From: Taenia hydatigena
Taxonomy: Eukaryota > Platyhelminthes > Cestoda > Cyclophyllidea > Taeniidae
NCBI GenBank assembly: GCA_036345935.2
Contig: JADWOT020001562.1
Coordinates: 310,001 to 374,000, forward strand
Reading direction: 5' to 3'
Length of the DNA stretch: 64,000 nucleotides
Shown: positions 28,946-40,260 of the stretch, piece after piece
Numbering within the stretch: position 1 is the first letter of the stretch
Layout: each line of letters opens with the position of its first letter
The notes under the pieces: model-generated
Told to the model about the DNA's origin: nothing
Database searches by the model: none
What the model saw: only the letters and a program-made list of their open reading frames with translations
Made by a program: the position numbers and the translations under genes

Positions 28946-30101
28946 GTGGTGTTATCCTTGCCTTATAAGGTTCTAACCACGATTTTAAAGGTGTCTGCGC
29001 GCACTGTTCTCACATCTGGTCCTTGTCTGTCTCTCGGTCTTGGCGTTCCTGATAGCTGTCAGCAACAACCCCTCGAGTTTGTGACTCGAAGGAGAGTCCA
29101 CAATCTACTTAGACGCGAAATGTATTCCCTGAAAATTGGTTTCCTTCGCAATTGATTAGTTGCCTTCAGTGTCGGATGGTGGACTTGCAATAGCGATTTT
29201 CTGTCCCTGGAAGAAAAGCGAGGCAGTGTGGAATGATTTTGAATTAATTTCATCGTTTTTTCCGCTTTCTGGTGCTCTGGTGCAGCGGTTAAAAAAAAGT
29301 GTATGGTTGGCTGAAAAGTGGCGGCAAAGAAATTTAACTCTTAACCTAGACAAGGTGACAAAAGTGAAGTAGGCATCATTGATGTGTTATGCTCTGGAGG
29401 GTATGTCGTTGAAGCTGTTCAAACTTCCCCTTTCGAGAGGGTCCAAAGTCCTGTTTAAGCGCATTGGCACCTTCCCACCTCACCCTTTCGACACGAGGCT
29501 TGACATCTGTCCCCAGCGTCCGATCGTGAAGTGTCAGTTTGTTTCGAATATCTCCAAAATTGGAGCGGGGACTATGCATTGACTTCCATTTTTCGCTTCC
29601 TCGTTGAACTACCTCGTGGAGAGGAGACCAATAAGCACTTCTGGATAGAGATGTGTGCTGGCCATCACACGCATCCATCGCTAGTCACAAGAACGGGCAG
29701 GGTTTTGAGATACTTTAGCTCCCATTCCTTCTTGCCATTTTTTCCACAACTCAGTAATACTTAGTCAAATCCTTCTGAATTCCATCCAGCTGGTGGAGAA
29801 ATGGTGGATGAGGTATTGCAAGTTCACATAAATGATGCGACGGCTTCGTAGTTGAAGGCTGGTGTCGTTACACTTGTTAATAGTCTTCCTGCAGAACGCA
29901 GAACTTGAGTACTTTCAGGAGGTGGACGACATTTTCAATCCTTCTGTTAGAAGTTGCCACAGATGCTTCCATCCTCAGCATATGCATTCATTCCGTCCAG
30001 AGGTCATCCCACCGCTCAGGTTAGGTTGGATTCACTTGAAGCAGAACTTTGATTGGACCGTCGAGGAGGGAAGGAGGTGTGACCTTCGACCCCTCCAGTG
30101 A
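28946..30101 (+). pseudogene. Coding-like region broken by stops, unidentified
   Basis: Successive plus-strand frames of 60-80 codons follow each other in this stretch with in-frame stops and frame changes between them (for example FVTRRRVHNLLRREMYSLK and FRFLVELPRGEETNKHFW). The composition is protein-like but no family is recognised. A decayed gene or transposon is one reading; chance is another. Confidence 0.15.
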
Positions 30102-31600
30102 CTAGTTAAATCAAAACAAAGACAAGATGAAGTGCAATTGTCTGTGTCAGCGAGTGCTGCGCCATTGCCTTCGACAAGTCGTCTGGGGGAGGTACAGCAT
30201 TAGACTACAAGGCCTACTGCCCATAGGAATCCAAAGCGTCTCTGACGTCGTTCATAATTTCGATTTTGGAAATTGAAGAATGAACTCTGAAAGAATGGTA
30301 GTTGGAGGGATAGGCACTGATCCACCCTTGCTCCGACTAACGAAAATCTTGAGCTCAAAGTAGTGTCTAGATGTTGACCCTTCAAAGCTCAATCATTCAA
30401 CTGTCTCATGCGTGATCTCGGGTGCTCTCAGTTATTATCCACTGGCTATGGTTCTGGTGCCCTGCTCACTGTCACGATGGTAATTAGTCTGATTGCGAAA
30501 TAAAATGAAATTGCGCCAAAAAGGCGGCTTGACGCCAGTCATCACGGGAATGCAGAGTCATCCTTGCATGACGATTGAGTCACTTCACCTCACCAGTGCT
30601 TGACAGACGCACGTAGATGTTGTCTCTATAACTCAGACTACAGAACCAGAAATGATTATTCAAATGCAGGTGACTACAGTTTTCGAATGCGGTATTCGTG
30701 GCAATTTGATTGCCTTCAAGTATGTACTATTTGCTATCTAAAAGTTCATTCGGAGACCATTAATAAAAGTACTCATAGTTAATTAATACAGAAAGCTGAT
30801 TGGCTAACGTGTATGCTCGATACCTATGAAATTGAGGAAAATAGGTTAACACTCTCCGTGGGAAATGTCATTGGTCGAAATGCCTTTAGCTGATTGGATG
30901 AAGCAACTGATTGGATGGTTGTCCCGGATACAAATAATCAAAGTGTTTAATTACCAACGATTGGCAAAATCTGATTTCAAGCTTCATTTGCCATCTGAGA
31001 TTTCTGAATTTTGAAATGTTTATGATTTGAGCGGTCTCGCTTTTTATCTAGAGTTATTATGGAAGCAAAATCCGTGAGTCATTCAGGACATATTGAGAGC
31101 ACGACCATGAGGCATAAATAAAACGAAGGCTAATGATACGCAAGCAAAAATTTTATAGTACATTTCACCTAATAGCCTTTAAAACAACAGAACAAAGTTC
31201 AGTATAACGTTCACCGTTGTAACTTAAAACAAACCCATGCTGAATACATGACTCTGTTGCCGACTGGCATTTCTATGGTTCAAGCAGTGCCCGTTAAAAA
31301 CTAGTAATACTTCAATTTAAAGAACTAAATCAAAAAGACTATACTCAATTTTAGGCCCAAAAGCTATAAATTCGTTGTTAAATAATTTACAAATAAATTT
31401 GTCGTGATAAGTGGTATGAATCGACATCACTATAAGCGGTGCAATGAAAATCTCCACCCCACTAGTGGCTTGGATTCCCCTTCAGACAGAAGAAAAGCAA
31501 CTTTTCGGTTCAAAGTTTTCCGGTCTTTTGGTACGGGGCTTTGTACACTTCTATATAACTCCATGGAATGCATACTCCAAATCATGAGAAGGCTTTGTAT

Positions 31601-32138
31601 TTACAGATTCTCCTCAGGTAAAGTGGTGAAATCTTCCAAGGAGGGTTCAGAGAAGGCGACATAGCTAATGGGTGGATGACCCGGTGGCATTACAGACTCT
31701 ATATTAATCCTTTGTGATGGTTTGAACTGTTCTGCGGCACGGATGCGACGTTCTCCGACCCTTTCAGTGAATCCCTGCTCGGCAAGTCGAGTTGGACGTT
31801 GTTGATTTCGTCGTTGCCTCCGGCGACGTTGAAGACAGTGAATAAGAAGGAGTAGAAGGGCTCCCATGAGGGCCAAACCTGCAGCGCCGAGGCAGAAAAG
31901 GAGCCATGTGTTCACGTGACTCTGAAGGGGAGGCGTAACAGAGTCGCCTGTGGATGGACGTGTCCGTGGTGGAAATTGGATCCATTCACGGTGAGACTGG
32001 AAGCCAAAGGATTCGATGGCAGTGGTAGTGGCAGTGGAGAAGAGAGGTGAGGCGCCGAGTGCCTCGCCTGCATTCAGCGCTGCTTCATCGTCGTGATAAG
32101 AGGTGCCTTCAGTGTTAACAAGATCCACATTCGGCAAC
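31601..32138 (-). CDS. NRXN: Neurexin last exon n15: stalk, transmembrane helix, cytoplasmic tail
   Basis: Acceptor tcccttctag; runs 179 codons to a TAA at 31601-31603. It encodes an acidic, Thr/Ser/Pro-rich stalk, one clear transmembrane helix (WLLFCLGAAGLALMGALLLL, about 31832-31906), a stop-transfer cluster (RRRRQRRN) and a tail of 76 residues ending TTLPEENL. The tail has no EYYV-like PDZ ligand. The stop codon overlaps a donor-like ct|gtaaat, so an alternative 3' end is possible. Confidence 0.93.
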
Positions 32139-35100
32139 CTAGAAGGGAAATGCCATGCTAATAAAATTCATCCGTTTTTTTTCACTATTGTCCATTTATT
32201 TTTCTAATTTATCCTTCCAGTTAACTATCTACTTATTTTTTACTCGCACAGTAGCAAAATGCGCCCTCCGAGAACGATTTGAAAAGTTTGCTTTTGTTGG
32301 TGGATCCCTTGAGAATTGGATGAATTACGTTGAGGAGGTCACGATGATTGGAGACGAATCGTTCAAGAATACCCTACAACAATTTCAACTGAAATGCGTG
32401 ACGAATCATTTGACCTACTCAAAATTGCAGCTATAGATGTCGAAGGACTTCAAAGGCTTCTACTTTGCTGCTCGTTGGTCCCTTTGCATGCAATATAAAG
32501 AAGTGAAGCTTGTTAATTGCCTGATGCCTCTCTGACGAAGTGAGTGGTTTGGAATGAGAAATGGAATTGGTATTGCAACGTCCGTTGCGATATCAAGCCA
32601 ATCCCTACTTGTTTATTCCCAATTGATCCATCCACTAGCCCTTCTTCACTGTGAAGCCCTCCATCACTACCCCAGCACATGACTATACTGGCCTTGTGGG
32701 TGTGTAAAGTGACTACAAAGGAAATCGCTCGCTTTGATTTCCTTGCCGAATGTCGAGCAATTAGGCCTGGGAATCTACTAGATACGATGGAACTCGAAAA
32801 TGGGAAAGAGAAACGTCCTTGTGGGAAATGGCCGAGGCTAATGCAAAAGTGGGAAGAAAGTGACCACACAGAACTCATGCCTCGTAAGCCAAGCTGTGGG
32901 AATGCTTGCGCCTTAGGATGAGAGGTGGATTTTATTGAGGGCTCTTTCTTCCCACTATTTGGCAGTTGACAATCAAATAATTACTTTTGAGCGGAATGAC
33001 GGAAGAGAATGGAATAGATAGCTGGAGAAGATGGAGCTAAGATAGAATTGGCAAGAACTGGGCGTAGGATGTTGGTGTCAAAAAAGGCCAAAACAAAGTC
33101 ATTTGACTTCTTTATGGAATTCCAGTTTCCAAACTGGAAGGAGGCGCATCCATTTTAGTTGCTTTCATTTCACCAATCACAGACAAAGCGAATTTTCAGT
33201 CAAGTTGTCCCTCCTTCACCTTTTATTTCTTGCATACTAAATGAGGAAACCTATTTTTCACCTTTTCTTGGCTGCCTATTAGTAGGATTCCAAAAGTGGC
33301 TAAAATTAAAAGGCTATGTCTCACTTCCACCGATTAAAACTGCAATAAGCTAGTGGAAACTATTACGAGTGGGACCTTTGGATCAGTGCAACCCTCCGAA
33401 TCCATGCATTAAAGACATCTGTGAGAGCTCCAATCGAGAGCGTCGCTTGAAGTCGGCATTCCACACTTAATTGAGATTGCCACCTCTAAAAATCCACCGA
33501 CCGTCATCTCTCTGTAATTGGTTAAAGCTGCATTCTTGTCGTTAGGAGGAGAAGCCACGGAACACTGCATTGTTGGCAGCTTAGAACGAATCCGATCCTG
33601 AAAGGATACTCGTCCTAAATTGCATTGCTGGATGCTGAAACTTGGCTTGATTGAGGGAGATCATAAAGTGCTCCTAAAAGAACCTCCCTAGACTTCTTAC
33701 AGAAGGGTTGAAAATGACGTTGATATTCAGCGACTGCCCTAGTTCTGCGTCCTCCGGGAGCGGCACTAACTGCCGGAGCAGCATTAACCGTGAATCATTA
33801 AAAAAAGTTCGCTACGAAGGTGTCAATTAAGTGAACACGCGGTATCACCTCCACCGGCCGGACAGAATCCGACAAGATGTGTGACTGGACAGCAGTGAAG
33901 TGAGAACAAAGTGGTGAAGGAAAAGCGCAGTAAAACTATTTCAAACATCGTCTATTGTTAAGTGCCCCTGCTTGTGGGTCAGTGTTCTTGTGGCCAGCGA
34001 TGCGCACATACGTGATGGTCAGCACTCCCTCCCTTCTCCAATGCGGGCCTCAAGACAGGACGAAACTTCAGATCCGGTAGAAATGTCAAGGGAGATTAGT
34101 GGTGTCGTGGTCAGGTATCTTCTCACTTGCCTACTAGACCAATACCTGGAGCGGTTGGTTCGTGAATGTCTTGAAGATTGATTAAGAGGAGCACCAAGGC
34201 CAACGTTGAAGAGGAGGGGTGGGCCATGTAAAAACGTGGAAGAACACCAGACTCCGCCTTTCTTCTTGCATCGGCCCTTCTCTACATCAATACATCACAT
34301 ACTATCGTAGAATTGCACCCATTTTTGTCCTCAAAGAAGTCTTGATGGTCTACAAAGGGCTTTTAATTGCCCTCATGATAGACATAAACAAAGACTATCC
34401 AAAATGCATACGAGTCTTTCAAGAAAACAGCAACTGATTTTGTGAACTAAACTTCTACCAGACTGATGAGACGAGCATGCAGGCAGTGAATTAGATTGGA
34501 ATGCAAACTCTTGTTCATTTCCTTAATAAATAAATAAGTAAACTAGTAGGCGTTTGCATAGGAAACCGAAATGTCATTAATTTGTGGTGGTGGGGTGGGG
34601 GAAGGGGAGGTGGTTTGTTTTGATTGCCCACTTATTCAAGCGGGCCCTTTGGTCATTGCAATTCCGGTTTCCCTTTATAGTCCTCCAACGGTCTACTCAC
34701 GCTTAAAGCCTTTTCCGGCCTTTATTACGTTAATAATACATCGTCTTCCGTACTGACGGAGGCTAGAAGGCTTTTAAGGATGACTTGAGCGGTGTAAAAA
34801 CACTTTTCAAAAATCACTGCTTTTTTACACTGGGACATAACGCAAAAGGTGGAGAGGGAGATTGAAAATTCCAACAAACACACGCGCTCCTGCTCCTCCG
34901 TCTGGCGCAAGCCGAACTAAGAGGGCAGAAATGCGGTAAAGGCTAACTCTTTACCAGTTGGAGTTGAAAACAACTTACTGCCGAAAGAAGGAGTCAGGAG
35001 CGAGGCTAATTTTGAAGTTGGCAAGATACTGAATGTCCGAGTGCCTAGTGACATGCACATCGGCTCGATGCGACAGACCCGCTGCCAGATCGGATAGAGG

Positions 35101-38100
35101 AAGCCCGTTGTAAAATACGCCTTTTAGGAGCAAAAAAGAAACATTTAACACCTTTTTTTGCCAGACTATAAATAAAAGGAAATCTAACCGACATACCTGA
35201 AAGCACACCACAAAACGCGTCGGTGTAGTTTTCCATGGCGGGAGCATGACCTAACCAAATTGAGTGCTGATCGTTGAACTGTTCGCCGTGTGGCCCTTCA
35301 AAGCAAGAGAATACAGTCTTGAGTTACCATAGAGTCTGACCTATTCCTTTTTAAAGTAGCTATTTCCTCTCAACACCGCCACACCCAGTCACTGGCCGTT
35401 GTGTCCTTCCGTCCATTCTTTATTCACACATACTTTTTAATAGTACAAAGGACTTTTATTGGAATAATTGAATACCTCAGGCAAATTTGGACCTCCAAAC
35501 CTACCATTTGAAATGTGCTTCGTGGTCAGCTCGTCCACTTCAAGGAGGGTCGCGAGACCGTGTCGAAAGACACGAATGCGATGATAGTTGCCGTCATTTA
35601 GACGTCGTCGTTGCTCTCTCAGTTGGACCACTCCACCACCCATGTTGAAGACAAGATTAGCTATTCCCGAATCCTATAGCAAGAGATTGGTTACTACACA
35701 CGAACACCGTGCTTACTAGATAAATATGCAGGAAGTCCACATTCCCCCGCCTAGAGTCCACATAAAGCAGGCTGTAGCGAGAAGACGCAAAGGCTTGGGC
35801 AACCTGAAGACCCAGAGCGATCTCCTCCCGATTTGTGTTTTGTTGATCATGGAGATAAGTGTATTTTACAAAGGCCGGACTTGTTCTCCCGTCTGCAGTG
35901 GAAGTGCCGAATTTTAGTGACGTACCGGCTAAAAGAGAGTCATGTGAATTTTAAATTTTAAAATTTATTAAATCACTTTGAAAGAACAGTAGCCGAAGCA
36001 AAACTTGACGCTTGGCAAAGGGGAGAGACGTTGCCCCTATCTCCGTTATCAGTGCTGCTCTAACAAAAAGGATTTTCAATTTTGGAAAACAATAAATCCT
36101 TCCACAACTTTAGCCCATTAATCTTGAAGACGCCAGTTGTCAAGTGTCTTCATGAATTCGAAATTCACAATTGGCAAGAGCGGAGATGTCTGGCGGCAGA
36201 GATGTCCTGCGAACTTCCTCATCTTCAAGGGTACAGTTTTTTTCTCAAAGCTGTAATGCTTTGATAGTTGGTTTCATTCTGTATAACTGATCACGTCAGT
36301 TGTGTATCCTCTATAGCATTGCCATGGCTTTTCACGACGTCAGGAAAGACGGGAGGTGCCACATCGGTGACAGAGACGCGATAGAAGAGTATCCGCCTCT
36401 AAAGGGAGAACACATGAAGACCTACAGCAGAATGTTTCATTCTGTCGTCTGCCTTCGGCAACTACCCTGCCACCAAGTGAGGCGGCACTGGTCGTGAATC
36501 ATCCCGAAAAGTTCGCTATGGAAGTGTCCACAACATCTGCATGTCAAGTGGCCACTATCTGGAGAAGCGAGAACAATGCGGCAAGAAGGAATAAAGGTGA
36601 GAGCTTATCTCCACAAAACTACTTCAAATCCCCCACCCTTTGTTAACTGTCTGCTTTTGACATCCTTCCTTCCTCCACTGCAGTTCCCAAACAGGACGAA
36701 GCTCCAGATCCAGTGAAATTGCCGAGGTGGATGAGCGACATTGATCTCAGTTGTGTGCAAATTCGATGAATGGTGTGGCTGTGGTTCATGGAAAGCACCG
36801 ACTACTCTGTGATGGCTGACAAGGAGTTTGGTCAAAGGTAGCGTTGAAGACGACGCTCGAAGGTCTCCACAGGTTGCAGCCCAGAGCCTTACTACCATAC
36901 TACTGTGACTTAATACCACCACAGGAAGGACTTGGAGAGCTAAAAAATACATTCTAACGTGCAATTAAAGGGTGCGGTATACTTTCACTTCATCTCGTAA
37001 ACAAACTTTGTTAGCATGACATTTGTTGCTGTTTTTATTCACCCCAGATGACTCATTACCGGGGTGTGGAAAAACATTTTAGTTGCATTTTAAGCCATTA
37101 GGATTGAGGCTTAAACAGAGGTAATGTGGCATATCAATGCTTAGTCTGGCAAATGTCACTAAACCAGAAGTCTCATTTCCATTTGCTTTTAGAGTTAACT
37201 CTCCAGAGGGAACAAACTAAACCAAAAATAGGCCTTGTAAAACGGAGAAAAAAACACTACTGCAAGGACACAAATGTGTAATTTTAGGAACACCATCGGA
37301 CTAGAATTAGAAATGCAATGAAATAAGGAAGAAAGGCAACGAACGAAACTACGTTGGATAAATTTGAGTCTTCTGATGCTAGGAATAATGTTTTCGCTGC
37401 AACTACAAGACATGATGATGGGTAAGATAACCCGAGTCAAAGCAAGCGAAGTCAGACAGGCAGAATTGCACCCAACTCATCAAGTGCGTGCCATTCCCGT
37501 TCATCAATGGCAAAACTTACGCAAGTGACACCGATTGCCAGTAAATGTGGTCATTTCACAGGAGCACCTTAACGACGCCCAGACATGCAGACAGACACCA
37601 CCATTGAGGCAGTAGGGCAGCCGTCGTTGCTGAGCGAAAGCAGTGCATGTTGGTGCATCTACGGGGCGCTCCAGACATCCTTGCACCACTTGCCACTTGC
37701 ACACGGGACTGGTCCGATTCTCACCCATTGTCACCTCCGCCAGCGCCTCAATGTCCATTTGCGTTTGATTGTTCACACCGAATCCACCAATGCAACCCTA
37801 GAAGATGTTACTTATTACTAGTAAGTAGTCATTTTGCCAATACTGTAAACCTGCGCAGAGACCCCTTTTTTGCGTGTTGGGACGATTTAAATTGCGCAAG
37901 CTTCGCTTACGACCACATTTATTGAAGTAGTCATTTACTTTTACACATTTATGCAGAAACAATTGCATTGAGAAATTGGTGGTGAAGTAGGGAGTACACC
38001 TTACGGGAAGCAAACTGAAGGACGTATCATTATTTGGTCTTCGAGCCTTTTAAGCAATTGCTAACTAATGTGACAGTTAGTTTCACTAAGCTAGGCATCT

Positions 38101-40229
38101 GCGTATTTTAAATTTGTTGGACAATGAAATTCGCCCATTAAGGAGACTCGCAGACGTTTTCGCCGGTGTTTTCGTACAGCAAGAAGTGCATCAGTGGCCA
38201 ATGCCTTTGAAAAGGCAAAATTTTGGCACTCATAAAGGCAATCGTGCAAAAAAATTATAAAAATCCCTTTCCAAAAGGATTGCGTGCCCGGCATATATTG
38301 CGCATTGGATTGGATTTTCCTCATTTTGAAGTAACCTACAGTTAATCGTAAATGGAGCAGCTTAAGCAGCCTTCCCACAGTCCTTTGGCTAACTCCCTTT
38401 GTAATGCGAAAGCCATCGTCCTCGATGACGCTTTACTACTGCTGGCAAATTAATTTTTCTATGTTGTGTTGCAGAATCTTGACAGCGAATACGGTTGTTA
38501 AAAATTTGCCAAAGTGTTTGTCCTGAACCACACATGGGGTAGAGGGAGCACTGGATCAAAATATTTTAAAGGTGATAAATTAGGCTTGATTTTTTGCGTA
38601 TGTCAGGCGATTTTAAAGCAGAAGCGAATTTTAAATCACGCTGGATAAAGCCTTAGAATTTGAAAGCATGCATAAAACAATATGAAAACTAACTTCACAC
38701 CTAGTGGGTCTAGGTGGCTGTGTTGCCTATACAATCTCATATTTTAAGTGATTTTAGATTGGCTCTCTCCATCCCCCAATTTATCCCTCCACTGAGATAT
38801 AACACATGTTTGTTTCAATGTACTTTTTGGATGGAGGAGGAGGAGGAGGAGGAGGAGGAGGAGGAGGAGGGGGGGGAGGAGGGGAGGAGATGTACCCTGA
38901 ACCCGGATAGCCGTAACATTCCTATACTCCTCCTATTACCCATCTCCAATAAAAAAATGTCCCATGCTAACTCGTCGACCCAAACTAAAGGTATAAGGAT
39001 TGAGGAGGAAGAAAGGAAGACTGAGTCCACGAATGAATAACAGTTGACTCTAGAATGTCAAGCATGTGGCAAACCTCCTCTTTAGATTTTTATTTTTACC
39101 TGAATTCCATGCTTGGAGATTATTTTCTCCGAGAAACGAAGTCGCACCTCATTGGGAATGCCACCAAGATAGAGGGGCTCATTGAAGTTGAAATTCCTGG
39201 CTGTGGTCACAGATGGGATGGTTAGGTTGTGGTCCTCCTCGTCCCCAAATTCTGACTTAATTTGGATGCGTAGAAACTCATCCATTTGTCCATTTCTACG
39301 AACAAAAAAAGAACAAAACTAAACATGCCTTGATTAGTGTTTCTATATCCAGGGCATAGCACATTAACTGAGCTTCCATTCACTATCATATTCATTGCAG
39401 TGATTAAATCTTCACTTAAGGAGGCAAAACAAAAGCTACTCAGCAAGGCCATAACATCCTTCTTCCACCAAATTAAATTCCCAAATGTCATTTGTTTCCA
39501 CACTCCCATATTTCTGTTTCGTTTAGCCGGAGCTGCATCCTCACAACCCCAGGCGGTCATTAAAATTTGACAAGAGCAAAGTGGTTGTGACTACCGAGTG
39601 TGTGTGTGTGTGTGTGCGTTTATGGGACGACGGGTAATTGAACCCCATATTCGAAGGATTCAAGCAACTGAAGGTAATTAAATTAGAGGTACACATTTCT
39701 CCAAATTCGAATGAGTTTGAGGGGAAAAGTAAAGTGAACTCATGCTGTCCACCGCCCTGTTTGAGTAGGTCGGTAGAATTTGTGTCCAATCCCTGGTGGT
39801 ACGAAGTCCAGCGCCCAAGTAACCTTGATGAGAATGTTACCGTTGTTAATAACTTCTCGCTCGCATTCCTACTTAGAAATATAGCAGGAAGTAAGGCTTA
39901 GAATTGGAATAGCATACCTCTCTGAGAGATATTTGGCAGACCTTCAAGAGGTTTAACTTCGTGTCTGATTACTCGGACTCTAAACACATCGACGATTGTG
40001 ATTCCTCTTAAGGTACGGCCTTTGGGCGGGCTCTCCTCTGCACCACTTTATAGCTTCTGGCTTCGTACGACTTTAGGGAAGACTCGAGAAGCTACCTCGA
40101 CGGCAGTGGTGGGAGAAGAGCATCCACTGCTGTTAGGAGAACCTACGGATAGTCTCGACAAAGGAGTTTAAATTGACGTCAGTTCCGCATTCCGCAGGAA
40201 TGCAATGGAGCTGTCTAAGGTACACCATT

Positions 40230-40260
<31 letters not shown>

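Larger units (their letters stand above)
27021..31600. other. Intergenic region between convergent PP1 beta and neurexin genes
   Basis: 4.6 kb between two 3' ends. It includes a CA-rich microsatellite (27387-27430), a 161-codon hydrophobic frame at 27560-28045, and a run of consecutive plus-strand frames (28946-30101) broken by stops. It must contain both 3' UTRs; an AATAAA occurs near 28280 on the + strand, but it is far from the PP1 stop. Confidence 0.65.

Noticed and set aside
38815..39040. Frames coding for Glu-rich or Ser-rich runs
   Set aside because: Direct product of the GGA repeat.
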